Source: a virus
Reading direction: 5' to 3' (one strand)
Virus record (IMG/VR): IMGVR_UViG_3300032820_000112
Location: 1-24,731 of that record
Length of the DNA: 24,731 nucleotides
Within the stretch, counting starts at the first letter, position 1. Each line of letters begins with the position of its first letter. The notes under the pieces are model-generated. The model made no database searches. It was given only the letters and a program-made list of their open reading frames with translations, and was not told where the DNA came from. Positions 1 through 6,552 of this stretch are shown one piece after another. The position numbers and the translations under genes are program-made.

Positions 1-1206
1 AAGCTCAAGTCCCAATTATCCAAGTCATATCCTCCGCAAATAGAACGAATGAAAACGCCGGAATACTGGGTTGCGGGGGATACCCATTACAAGACCAAAA
101 CGGAGGCGAAGGCCGCAGGGAACAAAGTGATAGTGAAGGGCCCTCTGCGAACCAAGACCGTGCCGTTCAATCCTGACAGCCGCTTGCAGATCGCTCAGTT
201 CCTGATGGATAAGCATGGATGGGAACCCAAAGCCTACACCCCCAGTGGTCAGCCCCAGGTTGATGAGAGCATCTTAACGTCCCTCGATATTCCAGAGGCT
301 GCAATGCTTACTACATACCTGACGATATCTAAACGAATCGGACAATTAGCGGAAGGAAAGGAAGCCTGGCTGAGAGTTGAGAAGGAGGGACGTATTCACG
401 GAAGGGTCAATTCAAATGGCACTGTTACGGGCCGTTGCACTCATTCTCGTCCCAATCTATCCGCGACCCCCGCCTCCTCTGCGGAGTATGGCGTGGAGTG
501 TCGGAGCCTGTTCATAGCAGGACCGAAGAAGGTATTGGTCGGTGTAGACCTGAGCGGCCTGGAGCTTAGATGCCTTGCGCACTACATGGCCCGATACGAT
601 GGCGGTGCATATGCGAGGGCGATTACCCAAGGCGATATTCACACCGTTAACCAACAGGCGGCAGGTCTAGCTACGCGAGATGAGGCAAAGACCCTTATTT
701 ACTGCCTGATCTATGGGGGTGGCCCTCAGAAGGTGGGCTCTATCGTGAATGGGGGAGTCCGTGAAGGTAGGAACTTGACAAACAGATTCCTAGATCGTAT
801 GCCAGCATTACGAACCTTGCGCCGTCAAGTCCAGAGGGTAGCCAAGTCTAGGAAGTACTTGCTGGCTCTCGATGGCCGTCCGATTCCTGTCCGATCTGCA
901 CACAGTTCTCTTAATGCCCTCTTGCAATCATGCGGGAGCATCCTTACCAAAAAAGCTACGACACTGATTCATCGTCAAATATCTATTTGGGCTCAAGGGA
1001 ATGACATCTTAGATAAAGCTCATCACCACATAAAACAAGTAGCACATATCCACGATGAAATTCAGTTTGAATGTAATGAGTTTATGGGTGATACGGTTGG
1101 GGTTGCTGCGGTAGATTCTATTGAGAGGGCTGGAAAATTCTTCGATTTACGTTGCCCTCTTGATGGCCAGTATAAGGTAGGTAAGACTTGGGCCGATACG
1201 CATTGA
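1..1206 (+). CDS. gp5: T7-like DNA polymerase (family A), C-terminal part; 5' end outside window
   Basis: This is the polymerase domain of a T7 gp5-type replicative DNA polymerase, which copies the phage genome. The frame is open from base 1, so the gene starts upstream and the ATG at 49 is probably internal. About 401 codons are present against roughly 700 in T7 gp5; the 3'-5' exonuclease domain would lie outside. Motif A reads VGVDLSGLELRCLAHYMARY, with the metal-binding Asp codon at 547. Motif B (O helix) reads RDEAKTLIYCLIYGGG, with the conserved Arg, Lys and Tyr codons at 676, 688 and 700, spaced as in T7 R518/K522/Y526. Motif C is VAHIHDEIQFEC, with the catalytic Asp codon at 1054. The residue equivalent to E. 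coli Pol I 762 is Tyr. The stop lies 7 bases before the next gene. Identity is certain by family motifs; the upstream extent is unknown. Confidence 0.96.
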   Translation, partial: KLKSQLSKSYPPQIERMKTPEYWVAGDTHYKTKTEAKAAGNKVIVKGPLRTKTVPFNPDSRLQIAQFLMDKHGWEPKAYTPSGQPQVDESILTSLDIPEAAMLTTYLTISKRIGQLAEGKEAWLRVEKEGRIHGRVNSNGTVTGRCTHSRPNLSATPASSAEYGVECRSLFIAGPKKVLVGVDLSGLELRCLAHYMARYDGGAYARAITQGDIHTVNQQAAGLATRDEAKTLIYCLIYGGGPQKVGSIVNGGVREGRNLTNRFLDRMPALRTLRRQVQRVAKSRKYLLALDGRPIPVRSAHSSLNALLQSCGSILTKKATTLIHRQISIWAQGNDILDKAHHHIKQVAHIHDEIQFECNEFMGDTVGVAAVDSIERAGKFFDLRCPLDGQYKVGKTWADTH

Positions 1207-1213
1207 GAATGTC

Positions 1214-1615
1214 ATGATGCACCGGACACACAAAAAGGGGGCGGTCAGTGAGTACCAAGCAGCGACATGGTTTTCGTCGCAGGGTTGGGAAGTGTATTGG
1301 AGTAATTTAGGTCAGTCCGCAGTGGATTTTATGATCACCAGGGATCATGAGATATATACGATCCAAGTGAAAACAGCAGTTAAGGTTCCCAAGGACGGTG
1401 ATCCCAAGTATCTGAAAGTAAACCTTACTCATGGGAATCGGAAAGGTAAACTCTATAAGGATAATACCTTTAATCTATTGGTTGTTTGTTATGAGGACGG
1501 ACGAATATGGGTTGTACCCATCGAAGATTTACCAAAAGATTCTCCCCAGTTTTCTATTTGGACTCATACGAAAGAAACAGGATATGAAAAATGGCTAGTG
1601 AAAACAGCAACATAA
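1214..1615 (+). CDS. PD-(D/E)XK endonuclease, Holliday-junction-resolvase-like
   Basis: A 133-residue protein resembling the PD-(D/E)XK endonuclease family of Pfam 'PDDEXK_5' type. The visible active-site pattern is Glu13 in the first helix (GAVSEYQAA), Asp38 (SAVDFMI) and Gln51-x-Lys53 (YTIQVKTA), the usual E...D...(E/Q)xK order. The C-terminal half has an alternating beta pattern (FNLLVVCYEDGRIWVVPI), typical of this fold. In T7 the junction resolvase is gene 3, an unrelated position and sequence, so this protein may supply the resolving or debranching activity next to the polymerase and exonuclease (inference). Two adjacent ATGs (1214, 1217) are possible starts; only a weak GAGA lies upstream, suggesting coupling to the polymerase gene. 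The 3' end overlaps the next gene by 25 bases. Family assignment is fairly sure; substrate is not. Confidence 0.75.
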   Translation: MMHRTHKKGAVSEYQAATWFSSQGWEVYWSNLGQSAVDFMITRDHEIYTIQVKTAVKVPKDGDPKYLKVNLTHGNRKGKLYKDNTFNLLVVCYEDGRIWVVPIEDLPKDSPQFSIWTHTKETGYEKWLVKTAT

Positions 1616-1827
1616 CTTTTATAACTACCTCTGCCCTGCTAGAGGAACTCCAAGGCCGAATGGATGCCATGATATTTATTGGCCAAGCGTCCCGCACGGA
1701 GGATGAAGAGGAACTGACAGCCGTGTTCAAGGGTACGTTCCATTCAGTTTTGGGGCTGTGTGAAGTAGCCAAGATGATGATTACTTCTGGGAATGGAAAA
1801 AATGAAGAAATTGAAGAAGATAATTAA
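1591..1827 (+). CDS. Small acidic protein of unknown function
   Basis: A 78-residue protein I do not recognise. It has Ser/Thr-rich residues at the N terminus, an amphipathic helix-like stretch (SALLEELQGRMDAMIFIGQA), a central acidic patch (EDEEEL) and a very acidic tail. No membrane segment or catalytic motif is visible. The ATG at 1591 has an AGGA about 9 bases upstream, inside the end of the nuclease gene. The gene overlaps both neighbours, by 25 bases on the left and up to 35 on the right. Its position between polymerase and exonuclease corresponds to T7 genes 5.5-5.9, a region of small accessory proteins, but no sequence similarity to those is apparent. The ordered spacing and ribosome site support a real gene. 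Confidence 0.6.
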   Translation: MASENSNITFITTSALLEELQGRMDAMIFIGQASRTEDEEELTAVFKGTFHSVLGLCEVAKMMITSGNGKNEEIEEDN

Positions 1828-2605
1828 GACCTTTGTTGATGGCGATATCCTTGTTTATCAGATTGCTTCCGCTACGGAAGTCCCAGTGGACTGGGGGGAT
1901 AACTGGTGGGGTCTTTATGCGGACCTAAAAGAAGCCAAACAACTACTAGACGATAAATTTAAGAGATTGCTGGAAACCGTTGCTGTAGATTATTGTCTTC
2001 ATGATGACGGGTATTGGCATGATATTCCAAGATTAGATGTTAAGGTAGTTCTTTCCGATTCTGGAAGTAACTGGAGGACATCCATCCTCCCTTCATATAA
2101 GCACAATCGGGAAGGTAAACGGAAACCAATCTTGTGGGGTGAATTGAGGAAGTACCTTATCGACCGATACAAAGCGATCATCTGGCCACGCCTGGAAGCA
2201 GATGATGTTATTGGAATACTTGCGACTCGTAACTCTATTGTGGTTTCGGATGACAAGGATTTTAAGACCATACCTTGTTTGCTGTATCGACCTTTAGACG
2301 GGAGATACCAAAGGATCACGAAATCTGCGGCCCGCAGGGCGCATCTGACCCAAACTCTAGTCGGGGACTCTGCTGATGGGTACAAGGGATGTCCGGGGGT
2401 TGGGGCGGTTAAGGCTGATCGGATTCTTCAGAAGGGGACATGGGGGGAAGTCCTTGAGGCATATGAGAAAGTAGGATTACAGTTTGACGATGCGATGGCC
2501 CAGGCCAGAGTAGCTCATATTCTAAATGTGAGGCAAGAATACAAGAAAAGAGGGGCCAGCGTTCGATTGTGGCATCCACATATCATTTCCACGACCTTTA
2601 TATAG
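1793..2605 (+). CDS. gp6: T7 gp6-like 5'-3' exonuclease (FEN/PIN-like)
   Basis: A 5'-3' exonuclease of the T7 gp6/flap-nuclease fold, expected to remove RNA primers and degrade host DNA. The 270-residue length compares with 300 in T7. Metal-ligand motifs are in the expected order: FVDGD with Asp16 and Asp18, LEADDVIG with Glu135, Asp137 and Asp138, SDDKDF with Asp153, Asp154 and Asp156, and GDSADGYKGCPGVG with Asp192 and Asp195, followed by the helix-hairpin-helix DNA-binding turn. The region VVLSDSGSNWRTSILPSYKHNR is the usual arch-side motif. Two starts are possible. The ATG at 1802 sits 8 bases after GGGAA and may be the true one, whereas for 1793 that GGGA is immediately adjacent. The gene overlaps the small upstream gene. 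Its stop codon overlaps the Shine-Dalgarno of the next gene. Confidence 0.93.
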   Translation: MEKMKKLKKIIKTFVDGDILVYQIASATEVPVDWGDNWWGLYADLKEAKQLLDDKFKRLLETVAVDYCLHDDGYWHDIPRLDVKVVLSDSGSNWRTSILPSYKHNREGKRKPILWGELRKYLIDRYKAIIWPRLEADDVIGILATRNSIVVSDDKDFKTIPCLLYRPLDGRYQRITKSAARRAHLTQTLVGDSADGYKGCPGVGAVKADRILQKGTWGEVLEAYEKVGLQFDDAMAQARVAHILNVRQEYKKRGASVRLWHPHIISTTFI

Positions 2606-2614
2606 GAGCTACGG

Positions 2615-2968
2615 ATGAAAACCGATATGGATCGTGAAGGATATCAGAGGTTCCATGAGCAATTGTGTAAGGATGCCCTGGATTTGAGCATGAGGAAGAA
2701 TCACGACTACTCAGGTGGCGAGGATGGGACAGACCCATTCTTGAATTTCAAGACCGTAGAGTTTCTGGGTATTGGAGTAACAACAGAGCAGGGATTCATG
2801 GTCCGTCTAGCTGACAAGATTCGCCGGTTGGCTGGTTTTGTGAAGACAGGGGAGTTCAAAGTCGAAGATGAGTCGTTTCGTGATACCGTGATTGACTCCA
2901 TCAACTATTTATGCTTATTGGCAGCGTACAAATACGCTAAAGATGAGGCGAATAAGAAGGGCCAATAG
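2615..2968 (+). CDS. Nucleotide modification associated domain 1 (DUF1599-like) protein
   Basis: A 117-residue all-helical protein matching the pattern of the DUF1599 / 'nucleotide modification associated domain 1' family. Characteristic blocks are ALDLSMRKNHDYSGGEDGTDPFLNF near the N terminus, then a central block with FMVRLADKIRRL, and near the C terminus VEDESFRDTVIDSINYLCLL. The Asp/Glu/Lys residues in the last two blocks recall metal- and nucleotide-binding helices of MazG-like NTP pyrophosphatases (family-level inference). Such proteins are found in phages with modified DNA bases, but direct biochemistry is thin. AGGAG at 2604-2608 lies 6 bases before the ATG and overlaps the exonuclease stop. 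The stop is directly followed by the next ATG, implying one operon with the replication genes. It may act with the methyltransferase at 22479. Confidence 0.75.
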   Translation: MKTDMDREGYQRFHEQLCKDALDLSMRKNHDYSGGEDGTDPFLNFKTVEFLGIGVTTEQGFMVRLADKIRRLAGFVKTGEFKVEDESFRDTVIDSINYLCLLAAYKYAKDEANKKGQ

Positions 2969-3160
2969 ATGGACATTCCTATGGAAACTCCGTTACCTAC
3001 GTTGAGCGAAGAACTTATCAAGAGGTTAGATGCTCTATATCCTGTGGTACAGCCCACACCAGGGGACACTAACGACGCTATTTTCTATCGGGCGGGCCAG
3101 AGGAGTGTTGTGGAGTTCCTTCTAGAACAGAAAAGGCGACAAAATGAAACGATCCGCTAA
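2969..3160 (+). CDS. Small conserved-looking phage protein, function unknown
   Basis: A 63-residue protein with no assigned function. It begins with a Pro/acidic stretch and ends in a helix containing FYRAGQRSVVEFLLEQKRR. A short block of the type AGQRSVVxFLLEQ appears in my memory of small proteins from T7-like phages of aquatic bacteria, but I cannot confirm this without a search. There is no signal peptide or membrane segment. AAGG at 2957-2960 sits 8 bases before the ATG, which directly follows the stop of the upstream gene. An internal ATG at codon 5 is a weaker alternative. It is the last gene of the DNA-metabolism block; the head genes begin 14 bases downstream. Confidence 0.65.
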   Translation: MDIPMETPLPTLSEELIKRLDALYPVVQPTPGDTNDAIFYRAGQRSVVEFLLEQKRRQNETIR

Positions 3161-3174
3161 TTAAGGATATTTAT

Positions 3175-3612
3175 ATGAACCAGTTTCTTAGCAAATTAGA
3201 GGATCGAATATTAGAAGGGATGCTTCATGTCCTGAAGGCACTAGGCCCCTTTCCTGATAAAAAGGATAAGAGTTCTGTAACCCTGTATGTTTGGGATTTA
3301 GGTCTGTCCATTGTTATTGCCTCTATTATTGCGAGTGGGTCTATGGCAGTCTCATCTATCCAGCAGAGAAGAGCGCAGAAAAAGATGGCCAAAAAGCAGA
3401 TGGCCCAACAGGCTAAAGAAACCAAGATGTTGGCGGAAGCTGAGAAAAGCACCAGAACGCCCCAAGCCCCAAAGAATCAGCAATTGACCATTCAGGCCAC
3501 GCCTAAGAGCGCAAAGCGAACACAATCCAGTCTAGCGATTGGTCGCAGGAAAGGGGGCAAGGGGAGTCTTCGGACGGGCAAAGCCGGTAACTATGGAGCC
3601 CGTGTAGCATGA
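3175..3612 (+). CDS. gp6.7/gp7.3-like small virion or tail-assembly protein with a membrane segment
   Basis: A 145-residue protein just upstream of the portal gene, where T7 has 6.7 and 7.3, both small virion proteins. One hydrophobic segment (about residues 42-62, VWDLGLSIVIASIIASGSMA) is followed by a strongly basic, Gln-rich helix (QQRRAQKKMAKKQMAQQAKE). The C-terminal tail (SLAIGRRKGGKGSLRTGKAG) is basic and Gly-rich, similar in style to the end of T7 gp7.3. The hydrophobic segment could insert into the host envelope during DNA ejection (inference). AAGGA at 3163-3167 lies 7 bases before the ATG. The stop overlaps the portal start as ATGA, so the two are probably translationally coupled. 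Assignment rests on position and composition and is moderate. Confidence 0.6.
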   Translation: MNQFLSKLEDRILEGMLHVLKALGPFPDKKDKSSVTLYVWDLGLSIVIASIIASGSMAVSSIQQRRAQKKMAKKQMAQQAKETKMLAEAEKSTRTPQAPKNQQLTIQATPKSAKRTQSSLAIGRRKGGKGSLRTGKAGNYGARVA

Positions 3613-5195
3613 TTTCAGCCCAAGCCCTATACCAAAAACTAGAGACTGAGAGATATAGTTATCTCCAAAGAGCCAGAGATTCAGCCAGGCTGACTCTACC
3701 CTCTCTCTTCGTAGATGAGGGCCATAACCATACATCTGAATTACCGACACCCTACCAAAGCGTCGGCGCACGGGGAGTCAACAATCTGGGGTCCGCCCTC
3801 CTCCTCTCTTTATTGCCACCCAATGCACCATTCTTCCGTCTTATGATGGACCCGGCAACTGTGATGAGGATTGAGGCTGCTGAAGACCCAGAGTTAGAGC
3901 AGACAAAAACTGAGATCGTCATGTCGGAAATCGAGCATGTGATCATGTCAGAGATCGAAACCAAGGGGTATCGAATCCAGACATTTGAAGGCTTGAAGCA
4001 CTTGATAGTAGCGGGAAATGTCCTGATGCATATGCCCGAAGATGGGGGTATGCGGGTCATCCATTTGGACAGGTATGTGATCCAGAGATGCCCAATGGGA
4101 CGGGTTCGTAAAATCATTATTAAGGAAACGCTTCAATCGGACATGCTGCCCGAATCCGTCCAGGCGGCAATTGCATCTAATTCCGAATACAGCACTGGGG
4201 ATGACGTTGAGCTATACACCTGTGTTCGGTACATCAATTCGTCAAATAAATCTGGCGAACTCACCGGACCACCTGATAAGGCAGTGGTTTTCCAAGAGGT
4301 ATTGGGGACTATAGTTCCCGATTCTGAGGGCGAATTTAGGGCGGCTGAAAGCCCGTATATTGTTCTACGCATGAATCGTGCAGAAGGGGAGAATTACGGA
4401 AGGGGATATGTTGAGCAATATTTAGGGGACTTAAAAAGTCTAGAGTCCCTCATGATGGCGGTTGTAGAAGCTGCCGCAGCCGCCAGTAAATGTCTATTTA
4501 TGGTAGCCCCCAATGGGGTTACTAGAGCCAGAGTACTGGCGGAGGCCCCAAATGGTGCTATCGTGGAAGGCTCGGCAAATGACGTATCAGTTCTCCAGCT
4601 TAATAAAGGTCAAGACTTTGCGATTGCTTCGCAAACGATACAAACGATTAGCGATAGGCTTGCGTATGCGTTCTTGCTGACTGATAACGCTATTCGACAG
4701 GCTGAAAGGGTGACCGCAGCGGAAGTCCGCCTGGTAACCCAATCCATCGAACGTCAATTAGGCGGAATCTATTCCGTCCTTTCCCAAGAATTTCAACTAC
4801 CCCTCGTCACTTACCTGATGAAAAGCATGGGCAAGGAAGGCAAGATTCCCAAAACATCTACCGCAAAAGGCGAATCAGTGGTTCACCCGGTTATTGTTAC
4901 GGGCATTGAGGCCCTGGGCCGTGGTAATGATCTGAATAAGATGGATGAGTTCATCGCTGGTGTAGGGCAGCTTCTTGGCCCAGAAGTGCTGGGGCAGTAT
5001 ATTAACTTCAGGGAATATATGGATCGTAGAGCCCTGGCCTTGGGAATTGATACCGCTGGGTTAATCAAGAGCGAAGAAGAAATTCAGATGGAGCAGCAGC
5101 AACAGCAGCAAGCAGCGATGATGCAGCAGATGGGCCCAGAAGCCTTGTCTGGAATGGCCGCTCCACAACAAGCCCAAATGGCCGAAATGGCATAG
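3609..5195 (+). CDS. gp8: Portal (head-to-tail connector) protein, T7 gp8-like
   Basis: This is the dodecameric portal at the capsid vertex, through which DNA is packaged and ejected. The 528 residues match the 536 of T7 gp8. Recognisable blocks include the N-terminal YSYLQRARDSARLTLPSLF, then TPYQSVGARGVNNLGSALLL near residue 50, PPNAPFFRL, and the C-terminal half motif TAEVRLVTQSIERQLGGIYSVL, which is typical of T7-like connectors. The last 35 residues are Gln/Met/Ala-rich with a run of six Gln from residue 496. The start overlaps the previous stop (ATGA), with GGAG at 3595-3598 about 10 bases upstream. It is followed after 9 bases by the scaffold gene. Identity is secure. Confidence 0.95.
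   Translation: MISAQALYQKLETERYSYLQRARDSARLTLPSLFVDEGHNHTSELPTPYQSVGARGVNNLGSALLLSLLPPNAPFFRLMMDPATVMRIEAAEDPELEQTKTEIVMSEIEHVIMSEIETKGYRIQTFEGLKHLIVAGNVLMHMPEDGGMRVIHLDRYVIQRCPMGRVRKIIIKETLQSDMLPESVQAAIASNSEYSTGDDVELYTCVRYINSSNKSGELTGPPDKAVVFQEVLGTIVPDSEGEFRAAESPYIVLRMNRAEGENYGRGYVEQYLGDLKSLESLMMAVVEAAAAASKCLFMVAPNGVTRARVLAEAPNGAIVEGSANDVSVLQLNKGQDFAIASQTIQTISDRLAYAFLLTDNAIRQAERVTAAEVRLVTQSIERQLGGIYSVLSQEFQLPLVTYLMKSMGKEGKIPKTSTAKGESVVHPVIVTGIEALGRGNDLNKMDEFIAGVGQLLGPEVLGQYINFREYMDRRALALGIDTAGLIKSEEEIQMEQQQQQQAAMMQQMGPEALSGMAAPQQAQMAEMA
5094..5111 (+). repeat. CAG/CAA run encoding six Gln in the portal C terminus
   Basis: The codons cag cag cag caa cag cag (5094-5111) encode Gln496-Gln501 of the portal, followed by a further Gln/Met/Ala-rich tail. 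Such tails are common at the ends of T7-like portals. The triplet run could be a slippage site but stays in frame here. Confidence 0.7.
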
Positions 5196-5204
5196 GAGAC
5201 ACAT

Positions 5205-5954
5205 ATGGCTGAAGTCAACATTACCGCTGAAGAAACTGGCCCAGAAGCCCCCGCTGAAGTGGAAGCGGCTCCCCAGAGAGAGTCTGAAGAGACTCTGACA
5301 ATTGACAACAAGTTCCATGTTCCTGATAAGTTTGTAAATGAAGATGGAACGGTTAATGTGGAGGGATTGGCAAAATCCTATGCAGAATTGGAAAAGCAAC
5401 AATCTGGAACTCCACAAGAGAAACCAGAAGTTCCGACTGAAATCAAAGAGGAACCCTTTACGGAAGACGAAATTTCGACCATGCGGGAGGAAATGGATGC
5501 GGAAGGGAAGTTGTCCGAAAAGACCTTAGAAATCCTTCGATCCAGAGGGATGCCAGCACACATGGCTGCGTCATATATTGAAGGGCAGAAACTTTTAGCG
5601 GAGCAAATGAATGAGAAGATCATGGCCCCGGTTGGTGGCGAGGATAATTATCGCCAGCTTCTAGAATGGGCCACTGAAAATATGTCGCAAGCAGATATTG
5701 ATTCCTATGATAAGATCATCGTTGAAGGTGATCTGAATCAGAAGGTGCTGGCAGTAGAGGGCCTGGCCGCGCGACGTACCCGTGATAACCCCTCGCCGCC
5801 AAAGGCCATAATGGGGAACACTAGCTCCGTTCAAACCTCCAATGCTTTCGGATCGTGGGATCAGGTTAAACGGGCTATGCGTGACTCTCGTTACCAGACT
5901 GACGAAACTTATCGTAATAGTGTTACGGAGCGTATAGGAATATCTAACCTCTAA
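5205..5954 (+). CDS. gp9: Capsid assembly scaffolding protein, T7 gp9-like
   Basis: This is the scaffold that guides prohead assembly and is released during maturation. At 249 residues it is shorter than the 307 of T7 gp9. The N-terminal 30 residues are highly acidic (ETGPEAPAEVEAAPQRESEE). A conserved-type block follows (PDKFVNEDGTVNVEGLAKSY), ending in YAELEKQ, which is the usual start of gp9-like scaffolds. The middle is helical and acidic (FTEDEISTMREEMDAEGKLS). The C terminus (SWDQVKRAMRDSRYQTDETY, then RNSVTERIGISNL) matches the capsid-binding tail pattern of such scaffolds, which ends near a Tyr/Arg-rich helix. AGGAG at 5194-5198 lies 6 bases before the ATG. It sits between portal and capsid as in T7, but three small genes separate it from the capsid. 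Confidence 0.92.
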   Translation: MAEVNITAEETGPEAPAEVEAAPQRESEETLTIDNKFHVPDKFVNEDGTVNVEGLAKSYAELEKQQSGTPQEKPEVPTEIKEEPFTEDEISTMREEMDAEGKLSEKTLEILRSRGMPAHMAASYIEGQKLLAEQMNEKIMAPVGGEDNYRQLLEWATENMSQADIDSYDKIIVEGDLNQKVLAVEGLAARRTRDNPSPPKAIMGNTSSVQTSNAFGSWDQVKRAMRDSRYQTDETYRNSVTERIGISNL

Positions 5955-5964
5955 TAAGGGATGA

Positions 5965-6156
5965 ATGATGCCGAAACCAGGATACAAAACAACTGAATTT
6001 TGGTTGGCTGTAGGCGCAGCAACTTTGGGAGCCGTCATTGCTTCAGGCATAGTCCCAACTGAAGGCCCGTGGGTCCAAGTAGCCGCAGTTGTAGAAATGG
6101 CCTTGGTAGCGATGGGCTACACAGGGGCTCGTATGAATATCAAGAAGGCATCCTAA
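5965..6156 (+). CDS. Small two-helix membrane protein, holin-like
   Basis: A 63-residue hydrophobic protein. After a short polar N terminus (PKPGYKTTEFW), two probable membrane segments follow: LAVGAAATLGAVIAS-type residues 14-28, and VQVAAVVEMALVAMGYTGA around residues 37-55. The tail is basic (RMNIKKAS). Two hydrophobic helices with a charged end resemble a class II holin, and small proteins with a similar KTTEFW-type N terminus occur in other phages (from memory). AAGGG at 5956-5960 fits the second ATG (5968, 7-base gap) better than the first (5965). The stop overlaps the next ATG (TAATG). The location between scaffold and capsid is unusual for lysis genes in T7. A second holin candidate lies at 22021. 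Confidence 0.65.
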   Translation: MMPKPGYKTTEFWLAVGAATLGAVIASGIVPTEGPWVQVAAVVEMALVAMGYTGARMNIKKAS

Positions 6157-6320
6157 TGTATAGCGTAATATTTGCCGCTATAATTGAACTGTTCAAAGCC
6201 TTAGTACCATTTATAAGTCAAAAACTAGATGAACCGTACACTGCTACTGACGCTCCTTCTGTTCCTAAGCACATTCGTGATGCTTGGCTGCGGAGGTCGT
6301 CGAGTAATAATGGTTCCTGA
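6156..6320 (+). CDS. 54-residue protein with hydrophobic N terminus, unknown
   Basis: A short reading frame of 54 codons starting MYSVIFAAIIELFKALVPFI. The first 22 residues are hydrophobic and helical, and could form a membrane anchor or amphipathic helix. The rest is polar (KLDEPYTATDAPSVPKHIRD) and ends in a Ser/Asn-rich tail. AAGAAGG at 6142-6148 sits 7 bases before the ATG, and the upstream stop overlaps it (TAATG), so translation is likely. The 3' 92 bases overlap the lipoprotein gene at 6229 in another frame. An inner-membrane protein with an overlapping lipoprotein recalls Rz/Rz1 spanins. However, the soluble part is far too short for a normal Rz, so that reading is weak. Confidence 0.55.
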   Translation: MYSVIFAAIIELFKALVPFISQKLDEPYTATDAPSVPKHIRDAWLRRSSSNNGS

Positions 6321-6468
6321 ATCTACTGGCCTAGTCCGCCTGGGCCATGATGTAAAAGGTCATGTATATCATTGGAATGGCTCCGAATGGGAGCTATCCT
6401 CCAATGCCGTATCCCTGCCGGAAGGCTGGTATGCGGGTTCCCTTCCGTCGCTAGATTCAACAGAATAG
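6229..6468 (+). CDS. Small outer-membrane-type lipoprotein
   Basis: A 79-residue predicted lipoprotein. The N terminus (MNRTLLLTLLLFLSTFVMLG followed by Cys21) has a basic start, a leucine-rich core and a lipobox-like VMLGC. The -3 residue is Met, slightly off consensus. Gly at +2 gives no inner-membrane retention signal, so the outer membrane is expected. The mature part carries a block with VPESTGLVRLGHDVKGHVYH, followed by a Trp-containing stretch and LPEGWYAGSLP. I recall this style from small phage lipoproteins near holins, but cannot verify it here. No good Shine-Dalgarno precedes the ATG, which lies inside the 6156 gene, so coupling to that gene is likely. Possible roles are superinfection exclusion or outer-membrane disruption at lysis (inference). 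Confidence 0.7.
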   Translation: MNRTLLLTLLLFLSTFVMLGCGGRRVIMVPESTGLVRLGHDVKGHVYHWNGSEWELSSNAVSLPEGWYAGSLPSLDSTE

Positions 6469-6470
6469 AG

Positions 6471-6541
6471 TCTAGCCCACTGCGGTGGACAACTGGCCGC
6501 TAGAGCGTCTGGATTAGCGACACCTGTGTCTCTTCTAATCC
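6471..6541 (+). promoter_or_regulatory. Structured leader with two hairpins upstream of the capsid gene
   Basis: Two inverted repeats occupy most of this 97-base gap. The first pairs TCTAGC (6471-6476) with GCTAGA (6499-6504), with an inner CCAC/GTGG stem. The second pairs GGATTAG (6511-6517) with CTAATCC (6535-6541), with an inner GACAC/GTGTC stem. Neither is followed by a T run, so a terminator is unlikely. Candidate roles are an RNA processing site, as T7 has between operons, or a 5' stabilising leader for capsid mRNA (inference). A phage promoter could also lie here, but no consensus is recognisable. Confidence 0.45.
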
Positions 6542-6552
6542 TTAAACTCTCT

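Noticed and set aside
6069-6320. Longer version (83 codons) of the 54-residue gene starting at 6069
   Set aside because: It would lie mostly inside the upstream membrane-protein gene with no ribosome site, whereas 6156 has AAGAAGG at 7 bases and a TAATG junction.
6486-6517. Host sigma70-like promoter (TGGACA ... GATTAG) before the capsid gene
   Set aside because: Spacing between the two boxes is about 20 bases and the -10 box is poor; the bases are better explained by the hairpins.
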